64,000 nt of DNA from Arthrinium phaeospermum (lineage: Eukaryota; Ascomycota; Sordariomycetes; Amphisphaeriales; Apiosporaceae), in contig QYRS01000004.1 of assembly GCA_006503535.1 (NCBI GenBank), positions 2,542,001 to 2,606,000 on the forward strand. The letters run 5' to 3'. Position numbers and translations under genes: made by a program. Of the stretch, positions 47,176-59,630 are shown in pieces. The first letter of the stretch is position 1; every line of letters starts with the position of its first letter. Under the pieces are notes generated by a model. The model was given only the letters and a program-made list of their open reading frames with translations. It did no database searches and had not been told where the DNA came from.

Positions 47176-48324
47176 ATGGCTGCTCAAATTAAGACGGCGG
47201 TCGCATCCGTGGCTAACGGCTTTGTTCCCCGCGCCACTTTCGACGTCTCGTCCTCCATCGTGCGATCCTACTTCTTGGGCCACCACCAAGGCGCCCTGAA
47301 CTCCATGCGCAAGATCCTGTCCAACATCGGCCTGGTCATCGAATGCCGCGACAGTCGGGTCCCCTTGACGTCCACGAACCCCTTGCTCGAACAGTCGCTC
47401 GCCGGCCGCGATCGCATCATCGTCTACACCAAGAGTAGGCTCACCTTCTTCTCGAACAAGTCGCGGCTCAAGCAGAAGCAGGAACACCTGCTGCAGAAAT
47501 GGCACGCCGAGCGCAGCGGCCGCACCTTCGACGCCGATGAGGTGACCGCCAGCAACACGCACGTCGTCTTCACCGACGAGGCCCAGCCGAAGTCGATACA
47601 GTCGCTGCTGGACGCCATGAAGGACCGTGCCAGGTCCGCAGATTCCCTGACGGGACTGCGCGCCCTGGTCGTGGGCATGCCTAACGCGGGCAAGTCCTCG
47701 CTGCTCAACTCGATGCGACAGGTCGGCATGAACAAGGCCAAAGCGGCGAGGACGGGCGCTCAGCCGGGCGTCACGAGGAAGCTGTCCACGCCCGTCCGCG
47801 TCATCGCTGAAGACATGGAGGGGGGCATCGACCAGGGCGTCTTCGTCGTCGACACCCCGGGTGTCTTCGTGCCTTACGTGGGCGAGGTCGACGCGATGCT
47901 GAAGCTCAGCCTCGTCGGCTGCGTCAAGGACAGCGTCGTGCCGTGGGAGATCCTGGCCGACTACCTGCTGTTCCACATGAACCTGCGAGACCCGGGCCTC
48001 TACGGAGAGTTCTGCCCGCCCACCAACAGTGCGGCCGACTTCTTAGACGCCGTCGCGACGCGTACGGGCAAGCTCGAGAAGGGCGGCGCGCCCTCTCGGG
48101 ACTTCGCGGCGCCTTGGATCGTGCAGCAGTTCCGTAAGGGCAACCTGGGGAAGTTCTGCCTGGACGAGATCGACGACGAGAGCCTGCAAAGTTGGTCCAG
48201 AAAGGGACAGCCTGGCGGTGGTGGAGACGAGAGGATCAGTATGAACCAGGCGCGCAAACGTGAGAAGGAGGCGCGTAAGGTCAGAGGTCTCGCTAAGAAG
48301 GCAGCACGAGACGGCGGAGCATGA
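47176..48324 (+). CDS. MTG1: Mitochondrial ribosome-assembly GTPase 1 (MTG1/YlqF family)
   Basis: Single exon, 382 residues, preceded by CCGCC at the ATG. The GTPase is circularly permuted: the guanine-specificity block comes first (DRIIVYTKSRLTFF, where the usual NKxD motif is expected), then G1 GMPNAGKSSL (about residue 173), G2 near PGVTRKLSTP, and G3 DTPGVFVP. The start FVPRATFDVSSSIVRSYFLGHH and ECRDSRVPLTSTNP are characteristic of this subfamily, whose members bind the mitochondrial large ribosomal subunit at the inner membrane. The lysine/arginine-rich C-terminus (MNQARKREKEARKVRGLAKK) fits rRNA binding. The specificity motif lacks its aspartate (TKSR instead of NKxD), which is odd; see findings. 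Confidence 0.93.
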   Translation: MAAQIKTAVASVANGFVPRATFDVSSSIVRSYFLGHHQGALNSMRKILSNIGLVIECRDSRVPLTSTNPLLEQSLAGRDRIIVYTKSRLTFFSNKSRLKQKQEHLLQKWHAERSGRTFDADEVTASNTHVVFTDEAQPKSIQSLLDAMKDRARSADSLTGLRALVVGMPNAGKSSLLNSMRQVGMNKAKAARTGAQPGVTRKLSTPVRVIAEDMEGGIDQGVFVVDTPGVFVPYVGEVDAMLKLSLVGCVKDSVVPWEILADYLLFHMNLRDPGLYGEFCPPTNSAADFLDAVATRTGKLEKGGAPSRDFAAPWIVQQFRKGNLGKFCLDEIDDESLQSWSRKGQPGGGGDERISMNQARKREKEARKVRGLAKKAARDGGA

Positions 48325-49044
48325 ACTATGTACTACTTAGAGACAGACCGTGTCGCATTGTTGATGTGTGTATTATCGCCTGTATATTTCCCCATTCAGA
48401 CGAAAATCATGTATATAGAAAATAAAATAAAAATAGACATATAATACATACAAACAGCAGACGCATCCAGTGTGTAACAATCGTGAAGTCACCAAATACA
48501 TATGGCTTTTATTGTTTTTAGCATATGCGCATGCACCCCAATTGTCAATTCCCATGTGCTTGGGTCGGAGTGCTGAAACGGCGATTGGCGATTTGGACAG
48601 GGATGCCGCGCCCGATCGAACCTCGGCAAAATCTCACGCCTAACGGATCGGCTGTTGCCCGACCGTCATCTCATGGACGGATAGGAGTTCAGAAACATGT
48701 ATTCAGCTTTATCAATAAACAGTCACTCCTTGGGATATCTTTAACTATCTCGGCCCATTCTCGCTAGACATAGAATTATCCGTACATACACATTGTAATC
48801 TTGCATCATTTCATCATCGGCCGTGCTCGATTGTCAGGCCATCTCAGCACATTACTAGAGGGCCTAGCGCGGCGCGTTCAGCTCACGTCTCCCAGTGTCA
48901 AATCATCCAAAGAGGCGATTGGCAGTTCCTCTTAAACAGTCAGGCAACAGAAAAATACACATAATATCTTCAAGGGTCTAGCGACGTTTTAATAGCCTGC
49001 CCTGTTTCGACCAGCAGCTACTTGCTAGCATTCTAGCAGCAACC
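48325..49044. other. Intergenic region, nothing recognised
   Basis: Mostly A/T-rich 3' flank of MTG1 and the promoter of the thioesterase gene. No gene supported. Confidence 0.55.
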
Positions 49045-50694
49045 ATGACGGAACACCGGCCCACGCTCGTCAAGCCACCGCCGCTGGACTCGACCAAGGC
49101 GCAGATCGAGAATGCCCTGGAACTAACGGATTTGAGTGTCATCGGCCCAGTACGCAGTTCTCCAGCACTTCTTATTTTCATTCCCACGAGTACTAACGTG
49201 CAGCCAGGACATCTTCACAAATACCCGTGAGCTGTGGCACCCGCCTGGAGCCCGTGGTATATATGGCGGTGCCGTTATAGCGCAGACGCTCGCAGTAAGT
49301 ATAACACATGATTCTTAAATGCTGCACAAAGTGTCGGCAAGAAGAAGAAGAAGCATGGCCGTAGGGACTCCCATGGCTGTCAGCAAGGTCTCCGCGTTTC
49401 CTAGCCAATAGTGAAACCATCGACGCGCCTGAAACCTTTGTCGGTCCATGCCAGACACCTGACAGCTGGAGGCGGCATCAGGCAGATCAGGGGGCGAGGT
49501 TCTACTATGCATTGCAATTACTACTTCAGACTAACCCACCCTTGTGTCCCTCTAGGCAGCACAGCGTACGGTGCCCGCAGACTTCGTAGTGCACTCCTAC
49601 CACTGCTACTTCGTCCTGGCCGGCGACAGTTCGACGCCGATCCTGTACCACGTGGAGCGCGTGCGCGAGGGGCGGTCCTTCTGCACGCGGACGGTGCAGG
49701 CCCGCCAGCGGGGCCAGGCCATCTTCACCGTGACCATGTCCTTCACCAAGACGGGCAGCGGCGGGGCCGAACAGGTGCGGCACGCGGCCGCGATGCCCGA
49801 GGGCGTGACGGCGCCGCCTGACGACTACGACGAGGAATTTGGCGGCTCGGGCGGCGCGGGCAACAGCCCCTTCCAGACCTACCGCATCGAGGTGACGGGC
49901 CGGGACGGTCCCGCGGAGCGCAAGAAGACGCGCCACTGGGTCCGGGCCCGTGGCCGCATCAGCGAGGCGGGCGGCCACCAGGCCCACCTCAGCGCCCTCG
50001 CCTACGTGAGCGACAGCCACTTCATCGGCACCGTCGGCCGCATCCACCGGCTCTGGCGGTTCCCCTTCCCCTACGAGGACCTCGACAAGGTCCCCGAGCA
50101 CGTCCGGAACCGCACCGTCGCCCTCAACGAGTGGGAGGGCCAGGGCCCCATTGAGGAGATGGAGGGGCAGCCGTCCATCGGGATGATGGTCTCGCTAGAC
50201 CAGTGAGTAGCAACTCCCCCGCGTCATTACGTGCATTCTACCCCTCCCAATCCCCTCTTCCTTGCGCAGTCATGCCCCCGTCATTACACGGCATACATCG
50301 ACTGGTGCAGGAGAGTGCTTGCTCTGCTGATGGACGCATGAACGACCACAACGATGCATACCTAGTAGTGGTAGATTTCACATACAAGAGACACATGCTA
50401 AAAAGTCTCTCCTAAATCTGCAGCACGATATACTTCCACAATCCCAAGAAGGTCCGCGCCGACGAGTGGATGTTCACGGAGATGGAGAGTCCTTGGTCCG
50501 GCGACGGACGCGGCGTGGTTATCCAGCGTCTCTTCAGCAAGGACGGCACATTACTGGCGACGTGCTTTCAGGAGGTGAGTTTATTCCCACGTCGCACCAA
50601 TTCACACAATACACTAGATATCCTGACAAATTTCCGGTTTCTATAGGGTGTCGTACGAATCAAGCAGAAGGAAGATACCAAAGCCAAGCTCTAG
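49045..50694 (+). CDS. Peroxisomal acyl-CoA thioesterase (TesB/ACOT8 type)
   Basis: Double hot-dog thioesterase of 345 residues. Exons: 49045-49149, 49208-49294, 49556-50202, 50424-50574 and 50647-50694. The joined protein shows the TesB sequence pattern: LWHPPGARGIYGGAVIAQTLAAAQRTVP, then VHSYHCYFVLAGD and the strand VREGRSFCTRTVQARQ in the first domain, and SLDHTIYFHNP with the catalytic Asp (SLDH) in the second. WMFTEMESPWSGDGRGVV and a final hot-dog strand follow. It hydrolyses acyl-CoA to free acid and CoA. The last three residues are AKL, a PTS1 peroxisome-import signal, so it probably acts in peroxisomal beta-oxidation. The 261- and 221-bp introns are long for this window. An insert (Gly-rich EEFGGSGGAGN) lengthens the linker between the domains. 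Confidence 0.95.
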
Positions 50695-53600
50695 AGAGAG
50701 AATTTGTCAGTTTTTCTTTCCCCTTTTTAGAGCCTACGATTGCGCAAGACGATTACCAGCTTGGCAATGAAACTAGATAGATGCTCGGTTGCCCCTTATT
50801 TGTTTTGACGCAAGTCTTTATCCCGGGCAAAATGAACGCTCGCGGGGCCTACCCAAGGGCATCAAGAATTGTTTGCGCGCATTCTTTTTGTTTTTCCTGT
50901 ATCACCAAATAGCATAATAGCATCATAGACGTCATACCCCGGCCACCCTTGCAGGCATACGAAAGCTTAGGCGCGTGTCAACACCGCATACCACGTGCAT
51001 GTCCACGAAGCGCAAAACTCTGATCCAAGGAAATGGGTGTGGTCTCACGGGGCTACGTGTGCGTATGCAGTCAGTGACGTTGTTTGGCGGTGATCATTGG
51101 CCAGGGTCTGCGGAAGTTGCTCCGGCGCGGAAGTGCACAGCTGGCGCTGGGACTCGCATCAATGAATGGCAAGTCCCGATCCTATCTTTCGAAGTCACTC
51201 ATGTATACTCATGAGATGATACAAGTAATAGTACCTGGAGGGGACTTCTTGGCCGTCTCGCTCTGTGAGCAGGGTCAGATCTCTGAGATCTGATTCATGC
51301 ACGTTCTGTGCCAGGGTCTGGTCTGGAGCAATGTCGTCGCGGAGAGGCTGCTGTACGTAATTGTATGCAGTACTGCCAACTTGGAAAGCAATCCCGGGAC
51401 GGATATGGACTATTGAGGTCTTGTCCAACAGAAGAAGCAGACGAACAAGGGTGATAACGAAGAAATCGTAACAAGGAGCAAGACATGAACTCTATGTTTC
51501 GGGGGCACATACGTCAGGCTGGAGACGATATATCATGAACCCTGAGTAATGTCCGGCGATTTTGCTGGTTGATCTTGGATGGGAAACAAGTTGGTAATGC
51601 AGATCTGCCGATCCCGGAGTGGTGACCGACAACTGCGATGCTGTCATTGAGGCCGGCAGCCGGCTGCTGTGACGAGGGTCAGGGAAAGCTTCGAACAGCT
51701 GCCGTGACTGCGAGTCAGTCACCAGCATAAAGGCCGAAAACCAGCCTCGGGCATATCATGGTCGTCCGGCATTGGAGCTGGCACCATCCTTCCTTCAGCC
51801 TTGTTTCCTTCCATGCCCGCCAAGGCGGGTAGACCCTCTCTAGTGGATGAATGTTTTGTCTTTTTCTAGAGTGCCTGATTCTACTGTCGCGACGCGACAG
51901 CGCATCGGCGCTTCCTCTGCATGAAAAAGCATCACGCTGGAGGGCGCAGGGTGTGTCGAGGCTGTACGCATGTAAGTGTACATGTGTACAGCTTTTGCAG
52001 GTCCCTCCCCCCTCCCCTCTGCTCGAGCTTTGTCCTTGGTTGTTTCAAGGGGAGAGATGATTGCCAGTCACAGGGCTGGCTGTTCTTTAAGTGTGCCTGT
52101 CTGCCTGGGTGGGTTCAATAAAGGAAGCTCCGTACTAGGGAAACCCTAGCTTTGGGGGGGGCCCCTTTCGCTATGCGTGGAGGAGAGTCTGCCCCGAGTA
52201 TTGTTTGTCTATCAATGTCCAGCATGATGACCCGACTCCTCAATTTGTGACTGTGACGTGTAAGTGCGAAGAAGTAGTCGTAGATCCCGAGACAGAAATA
52301 GCCTTTTGGTAGGAGCTTGTTGAATTCCAGGCCCAGGTCTGATGTCGGGACGGTACCTAGTCCTTGAAGCTAAAAAGTGCAGTGTGGGCGCGAGGACGCG
52401 ATACCAATCGTCTGGTACCTCGTAGCGCTCTTGTATCGACCAGTACTCTCCAGATTTTATGCACCCCGCTATGCACCAGTTGTGCACTGTCTGCACAGCA
52501 CGAGTGCGGTCCGGCCGTGATTTACGCCGGAATTATGAGCGCGCGAAAAGACGAAGCCAGGATGATGACGGTTCTATCTAGACCGGCTAGGCTGTCCAGA
52601 GTCTAGTTTGATCGTCTAGACCTCCCAAGCACACCCAAGCAATGCGGATTGGTGGTGGTATGTAAGCATGTGCAACCCGAACGGCGTTTAGCAGCCAGCC
52701 AAACCCCGAAATACGTCCTTCTGTCCCGCAAGCAAGGGGACCCGGAGATTCGGAGAGCATCCTGAAAATACAACACCAAGCGTTCCCCATATCGAACCCC
52801 AACAAGGGATCAGATTAATATTGGTTGGCATGGCATGACTTCCCTACAGGGGCTTGACGCATGGTGATGAGGCTTTTTCTGTCCTCTCACTGTCCTTTCT
52901 CGATACTCCCCTTCCCTTATTTTCCCATGTGCCCATGCCATGCATTCCCCTAAGATCCCCGAAAAGATCTTAAGGGTTTCAAAGGGGGGTCCTGCTAGAG
53001 CCAGGCGCCTTTTGTCGGGGCGATCTTCGGGACGCGAGATTAAGCCGGGCCCGACCACGACGCTTGGTATGCGCTATCTATCTGGTTTTCTGGCACTGAA
53101 CTGCCTGCGCTATGCCCAATTCTCCCTTGCCCAATCCCGCTTTGCGTGACCATTGACATCTCCGAACTGATCTCTTGTCGCCGACTCTTCGAGTCATAAT
53201 GATGCTGCATCGTCGCGGCTCTCTGCACGGCGTTCGCGCCGTTGTTATCCAGATCAGATCTAATGCCCGTGCTATATCTATGCATGACGGGCATACGGAT
53301 CGCATACCGGGAATGGCGACGATTGATAATGGCACAGATGATCATTGCACAGTATAGTCCCCCGAGAGCCCTGATCTTCCTTTCAACTTTGCGACGCCTA
53401 TGGAAATCCATACAAGACAGGGCTGAAGGTTCAAGAATGTACAGGGCCTACACTCGTCAGTGCGTACGCCAACGTGGGAAGCAGATGAGTGAATTAAAGC
53501 GCACTGCTGCCCTTTAGCTAGGGCGCATCAGAATGCACCAGCTAGGGGTCCCCTGGGCTGAGTGCTACTCCAACTGCTAGCTGCCCATCTCGAACTGCAT

Positions 53601-56600
53601 GTCGTATAGTCGCACGAATGTATTGTTACTGTCCGAAAGTTTGCCGCGCCGGTCCCGATATGCAGTCTTATATTATGCTCCGACAACCGAACGTGCTCCG
53701 GAGCTGGCGTGAACAAAGAAAGGCCAACCTGATATTTTCCAGCAGCCCGTAGGCGCCGAAGATATTGTGGGCTTCTCGCTCATCTCGCTCTTACAGTATG
53801 TAAATGTAGTAGTAACCCTGGCATCTGACGACCTTTCCAGACAGTAGTTCGGACTCTTGCTTCTAGAAGACCCCATCGAAGGAAATCGTGGCTTCTGTAA
53901 CCCATCGGCCGATCGATTCAAGGACCGACCCACCAAGTCTCGCCTGCCGAGGTTTGCTAGGTACTCCGTAGGTGGTTGTGAAAAGCAGTGCTAAAATTCA
54001 GGATCAAACCACTTCTGAAAAAAAAAGTCACCTAACTCGTGATGGGTTTTCCCTATACGGCAGCAATTGCCGTTGAACATGGTCTTGCGCGTTTGCAGCA
54101 AGCGAGGCGCGAAGTTTCGCTTCTATTGCTTCTCGGATTTATCTTTGTAGCTTTCACGAAGACGGCTTGAGGTGACGATGATATCATGGCCTGTCAAGCC
54201 GCCAAGAACCTGATGACTATCATTTCTTATTTGTTGATTTTGCTTCTTGGCCACCCCTGCTGCCACGCCCTGCGGTGATTCCTGTCAAGTGGAACTCTAA
54301 ATGCTGAGTTGGTCGAGGCAATGGTCCATTGGACGTGGTAAAACAACCTAGCAGTACGGACGACAAGGACATGGGACGAAAGCCTCGAGTTGTTGTCAAG
54401 ACGATAGCGGCCGGCTAGAAGAGAATAGGGCTTGGCTGTTTGGGCTTGGTTTGTCATGCACCTGGCGACTAGAAGAAAGTTTTGTTCTAATGATAACTAC
54501 CGTGAAATGATGCACGGAACGGCTTCCGCTCTTCTAGTCGGGCTAGCCCAGCTCACCCCCACCACCGTGGTTGGGTAACTACTGCAGTAAACTTGGGTCC
54601 GTTGGGCAAGAGGTGAGAGGAGCCAACTCTATTGACAAATAGTCTCGATGCCGAGGAACTATGCCTGGCTCCTGGCTGCCTGGGAAAACACTCGACGGTC
54701 AAGGACAGGGCGCAGTGTACATACGAGCAGAAGTACGAGGGGTCGGGTTCGGGAAAATGGGGTGAGTATTCGTTCAGGTCACCACCCAACCAACTCTCGA
54801 AACTGGTCACAAACCTGATTGGCTTGACTCGTACGAGCATCAATCGAGGCCAATGATCTGAAGGCTCTAGACTGCTGCGCTTCTGCACTGCTTGAGGGAA
54901 GACATCGCTATCTATGTATGGTATGTACGGAGTACGGAGTATGTATGGTACCTTTCTTGGATGGTGGGGTTTGGGTCCTTTTCTCTTTCGCATACCACAT
55001 CCATCCATTGACATGTACAACCTCCCACCCTTTTCAGGGGCATGCACCCGATTCCAATTCCAGAGGGAGAAGATGTTACCCGGTCATGATTCACTACAAT
55101 ATGATTGATCCTGGCTGCCCTACCTCTTATAGATTGGCATCACCAAAAGGAAGAGCTAGTCCTGCCGAGACGCCTGTGCTATCCATAAGGCATATGTAGT
55201 AGCTAGTGGTACTGTAGATGAAGATTTGTAATGCTGTGCGGCCGCACAACTGCAGGCGTAAGTAACCGTCACGAAACCATTTCCTTATTGACTTTTGACC
55301 GTCACCCACCACCGCTGGACTTTGTTCACCCACTCACAACCCCACTTGTCCCAATTCAATTGAATTGCATATTTTAGACTATTCTGATGGGTACCTCCTC
55401 CTCTCCTCTTCCTTGACAGCTTGACTGTCAAGTTGACAGCATGTGGGATGGGAATTTTATGTACGCCTGTACTGTAGCAATGTTCCTCCGGTCTTACCAA
55501 AGTTTGCATCGGTGGAGCGAGAGAAGAACGCTTGCCTCCGACCATTGTACATCATGTCGTCACTGAAGCTCCCTTCTCTGATAGGCAATGGATTTACGGC
55601 ACAATGTAATCCCTGACGGGTAAGAGTCGGAAGGACAACAGCCCGCCCTCTTGCTGGGCAATTGGACAATTCTATGCCATGGAGTTAAGTTTTGCGTTCT
55701 CCGTCCAGTACTACTCCCTGGGGCATTTAGTCCACCCCTACCGTTCCAAGCCTGCTGACTGCGAGATCAACCAATCAGGCGCATGACATGCATTAAATGG
55801 ATCTTCGGCCGCTGCTCACATCGGTGTTTGGAGTCGACCGATACCCGTTCACCGATTGTACAGCGCAGCGCGAGCTGTTCCACGGCTACTACCACTGGCT
55901 GCGACCACCTATTGATTCCTGATGGGATTCGTTGTTTCGGACTCTTAAGCTGGCACCTATTTTCCTCCTGGCCCCTGCTCCCTGCAAGCAAGGCTTACCT
56001 ACGACAGGGATCTGCTGCGTCCTGCACACAGTAGTGCTGGATCCTCCAAATGGAGATCATGGCAGGTCTCTGTTTGTACCTGCGACGTACTCTTGCATAT
56101 CTCGACCGGAGAGCTACATAAAACATTAAATCACATCCGGGCCAGGGGTGCCACGACGATGCCCGCAAACGGTCGGCCGTCGATACTCGTCCTCGCCCGC
56201 GACTGCTACCCTATACAGGTATACCCAAGGACCCAAGGCCATGCCGTACAGACATACATGCCTACATACATACATACGTACTCACGGGTATGCATCATCA
56301 TGGATGGCATTGGCATCAACAAAGCCACACTAGACACGTTGACATGTGCCGAATATAAGATGATGGAAACGCCATGACAGAAAACACATCCTCCCAACTG
56401 TCCTGCCGGCATCTGTAGCCTATTACTCCTAGACTCTGTCACTCAACCGCTCCACCAAACCTTCCCAGGCCCTCTCCTATCTCTTGTTTCGTCACTGTAG
56501 CCCAAAGACGACCCTTATAATCACATCTGCATACCTACTCGCATACCATCTCATCTGCTTGGCGCCAAACATCCGCACCGGGACCAGTACGTGATCAACC

Positions 56601-57423
56601 CTTCTTGGTGACTGCCAGACGAAGATCCCACAGATCCCACAGTACAGAGTGTACATGCAGCAAGTTTGGCATATTGGCACAAGTTCCCAACAAGGATCAG
56701 TTGCCAAAACAGGCTCCGTATTCCAGAGTCGGAGTGGGTTGCTTTTTTTCCCTTTCGACATTTCATGTACCTCCAGGCTCGCTCTCGGAGACTTAAGAGC
56801 GAACATCCTACCGTCAGCGTTTAAAAAGATTCGACCCGCGCCTCGGACATAACCAACCCATTCGAGTCGGTTCTGAAGCTACTTCGCAGAAACCCACCCA
56901 CACCCACGCCTCTCTTACACCACGTACAAGCTCCTCACATCCTCGTTATTCCCATTTGTATCCATTCTGGGTATTTGATGGTCAGCCAGTCCCGATCCCT
57001 GGTCTACTACCTAGGTACCTTGAAGAGAGAGAATTCGGGGTTTTCGAGCGCACCGCATCACCTAATCGTCACGTATTAGCCTGCTTGCGCCTGCTGGGTC
57101 TATTATTAATCCAACTATTCGATATTTCATATTCCACCGGGCCCTTTTCTACACAGACGTCTTGGGTTACTTATCAACCAGCTGCCTGCCCTGCCCCTTC
57201 TTTCTGGTCTTTCTCAACCTTTTCCTCCTCTTCGCTTATTTAGCCTTTCCGTCTATCTAAGTGTTGTTGCTCTGTCACTCCTATAGCTTTGGGACTTGAC
57301 CATACATATACATATACATCCCCGGACCGGCTTAGACGCACCTGCGCACTTACACGCCCCCCAAAAAGCTACCCCGCCAAGACTTTCACGATTTTAAAGT
57401 CCACCCAGTTAGGATCGCCGAAA
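50695..57423. other. 6.7-kb gene-poor region upstream of the Zn2Cys6 gene
   Basis: No gene supported. Open frames on both strands are under about 165 residues, overlap one another and lack domains. The right end (about 56850-57423) is C/T-rich and looks like a promoter and leader for the transcription factor; an uORF is listed separately. Inverted repeats are small, for example CTTGACAG/CTGTCAAG at 55422-55442. Tandem ACATACAT-like repeats are at 56249-56275. Confidence 0.55.
56978..57079 (+). other. Possible upstream ORF in the leader of the Zn2Cys6 gene
   Basis: ATG to TAG frame of 33 codons about 350 bp before the main ATG at 57424, starting MVSQSRSLVYYLG. If the transcript starts upstream of it, this frame would reduce translation of the regulator. 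Transcript start is not visible, so this is only a suggestion. Confidence 0.25.
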
Positions 57424-58635
57424 ATGGAAAGAGGGATGCCAACGCCTCCAATGGAGGACAGCAGTTTGAAGATCTCCACTAGCTCCGGCTCTAGCAATGC
57501 ACGAAGGCATACCACCAGCTCCAAAGTCACCAAGCCGGCGCACCGCAGCGCGAAACGCTCAAATACCCACGCCACCCAGTCGCCCGTCCACGACCACTCA
57601 CCCCTATCGCCGCACAGCGGCTCCGGCATGGACCGACACAAGCGAGTATGGAAGGCTTGCGAACGCTGCCGAATGAAGAAGACCAAGTGCGACGGCGAGT
57701 TCCCTTGTAAGAGGTGCAAGGACGACGGCTTGGTATGCACAGCTGGAACACGCAAGAAGACGGAATACAAGCAATTACCTAGGGGGTGAGTCTTATACAC
57801 CAGGCGCAGGTGCATTGGCATCTGAAGTATACAAGACGGAGACGTGGACAGTTACTAACAAATTCCCATCAGCTACGCCGAGGTATTAGAGAACACTCAG
57901 TTCGCACTGATTGCAACCGTACACAAGTTGTACGCCATGGTCCGGAGTAGTCAGCAATGGGATTTGGGCGAGCCCGAGTTCAATGACAGAGGCCAACCTG
58001 TCATACATGATATTGCGACGAAGCTCGGATGCATCCGCCCCAATGCGGATGCGGATTTGCCCCCTCATTCAGTCTTTCCCGAGGACGAAGCAGGCCTGGC
58101 CAAGTTGGCTGCCGAGTTAGAAGTCCAGCAAAAGGAAAGGGAATCGCAGGCAGCAGTCGAGGTCAAATCCGAAGCGGGCTCCACGGGCAACCGCACCGAC
58201 CGGGCCAGCTCCTCTGAGTTGGACCACTCCGATTTCGAACAGGACTACCGCAAGGTCTTGATGAACGGTCGCAACAACGTCCAAACGCTTTCTCCGCAAA
58301 GTTTCACATCTTACAACGACTTCGACCCCAATACCGTACCTACTACGGATTTCGACCCCGCGGCCGCCATGTTCCCCGTTCAATCACCTACTGGACCTAC
58401 CTCGTACCCGTCGTGGGACATGACGCGGCCTGGCTCGATGGAGATGCCACCGCCGCAATACATACAAAATATGGACGTCGACATGGCCGAGATGATGCTC
58501 AACCAAGGCCTGGTGGAATCCGAGTTTGGCACCATCAAGCCCCATATGCTTTCGTGTCCCAATCCTGAAGTGATGCTCGGAGTCGGCGATCCGATGATAT
58601 ACTCGGGTTACAATATGGAGTCACTTCGGTCTTGA
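57424..58635 (+). CDS. Short Zn2Cys6 (Gal4-type) transcription factor
   Basis: Two exons, 57424-57785 and 57873-58635, give 374 residues. The zinc cluster is ACERCRMKKTKCDGEFPCKR, continuing CKDDGLVC, so all six cysteines are present (about residues 80-107). A Ser/His-rich disordered N-terminus precedes it, and a conserved-looking helix (YAEVLENTQFALIATVHKLY) and WDLGEPEFNDRGQPVIHDIA follow. The C-terminal half is acidic and Ser/Pro/Met-rich, likely an activation region; there is no fungal_trans middle domain, so the protein is shorter than most members. It probably binds CGG-containing DNA in the nucleus. Targets are unknown. The long upstream space and possible uORF suggest tight control. 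Confidence 0.92.
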
Positions 58636-58759
58636 TTTTAGACGGGAAGTTTTCGGATGACAATTATAGATACGGTTACGGGTTACGTCACTTTACGTCT
58701 TTGGTCACATGGGGTTTCTTGGAAGGCAATGGGCGTTTACAGGATACGGATCACACTTC

Positions 58760-58782
58760 AACACACACACACACACACACAC
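58760..58782. repeat. (CA)n microsatellite
   Basis: Uninterrupted AC/CA dinucleotides in the 3' flank of the Zn2Cys6 gene. Confidence 0.9.
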
Positions 58783-59605
58783 GTACGGCTTGAGGTCACC
58801 CAGCTACTCTCTAGTAAAGGGGAGGCCTGTGAGGCAGAAGGGCCAATAGATTTCAGCCGGATTGACGAAATGTTCATTGCGTCTCCGAGTTTACTGCATT
58901 TACGATACTGCTGGGCCTTTCAAAACGGAGTGTAGTGCATTTAGCATTAGGCGCTGGCGGAAACATCGATGCCCTCTTTCGGCATTTTTTTACATAGCAG
59001 ACGCGATAGGTGTCGCATGGTGTACAGCAATGACTCAATGAGACCTTGAATTAAAGAACCATCAACCGCCACAAACAAACTCGGCCCCCTTGATCCTTGA
59101 CCCTTGTCCACTACTAACTCTGAAAGTCGGATGAACCACCCCTGGGAAGGATTGCATCTGGGCGTCTTCTGGGCGTGCTTACTCGATCATTCCAAAATAA
59201 TAAAAAAGTACCTCCAAAGGACCTCGCTTATCTCCAGCTTCTGTCTCTGCTGAGATTGCGCAAAATACATCCTGCCAAGCGGTGTATAAGTGGGATTAGA
59301 AATCTTGACTCTAAGCCTCACGCACGCTTCTTCGCACTCGGGTGAGCATCATTCTTCAATATCAACATCTCATCTTAGAAGTATCGCCTCATCTCTTGTC
59401 GACCGTCTGACGGGATGGATGTGTAATACGGGAGAGAAGTACGCCGCGAGTATTATGCGATTCGGCGACAGATGAGCCAATGAGAGATATTGTATTTTTT
59501 ACTTGGCATCATCCCCAGGGGCAATGACCTGCCTTCGAGAAGACCTTGGCAGGCTTGGGTGCCACGCTCTCGCAATTGTTGGTTTCTGATGCGAGACTTT
59601 GGACA

Positions 59606-59630
59606 ATGCCATGCCATGCCATGCCATGCT
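59606..59630. repeat. (ATGCC)n tandem repeat
   Basis: Four exact ATGCC units followed by ATGCT. Confidence 0.85.
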
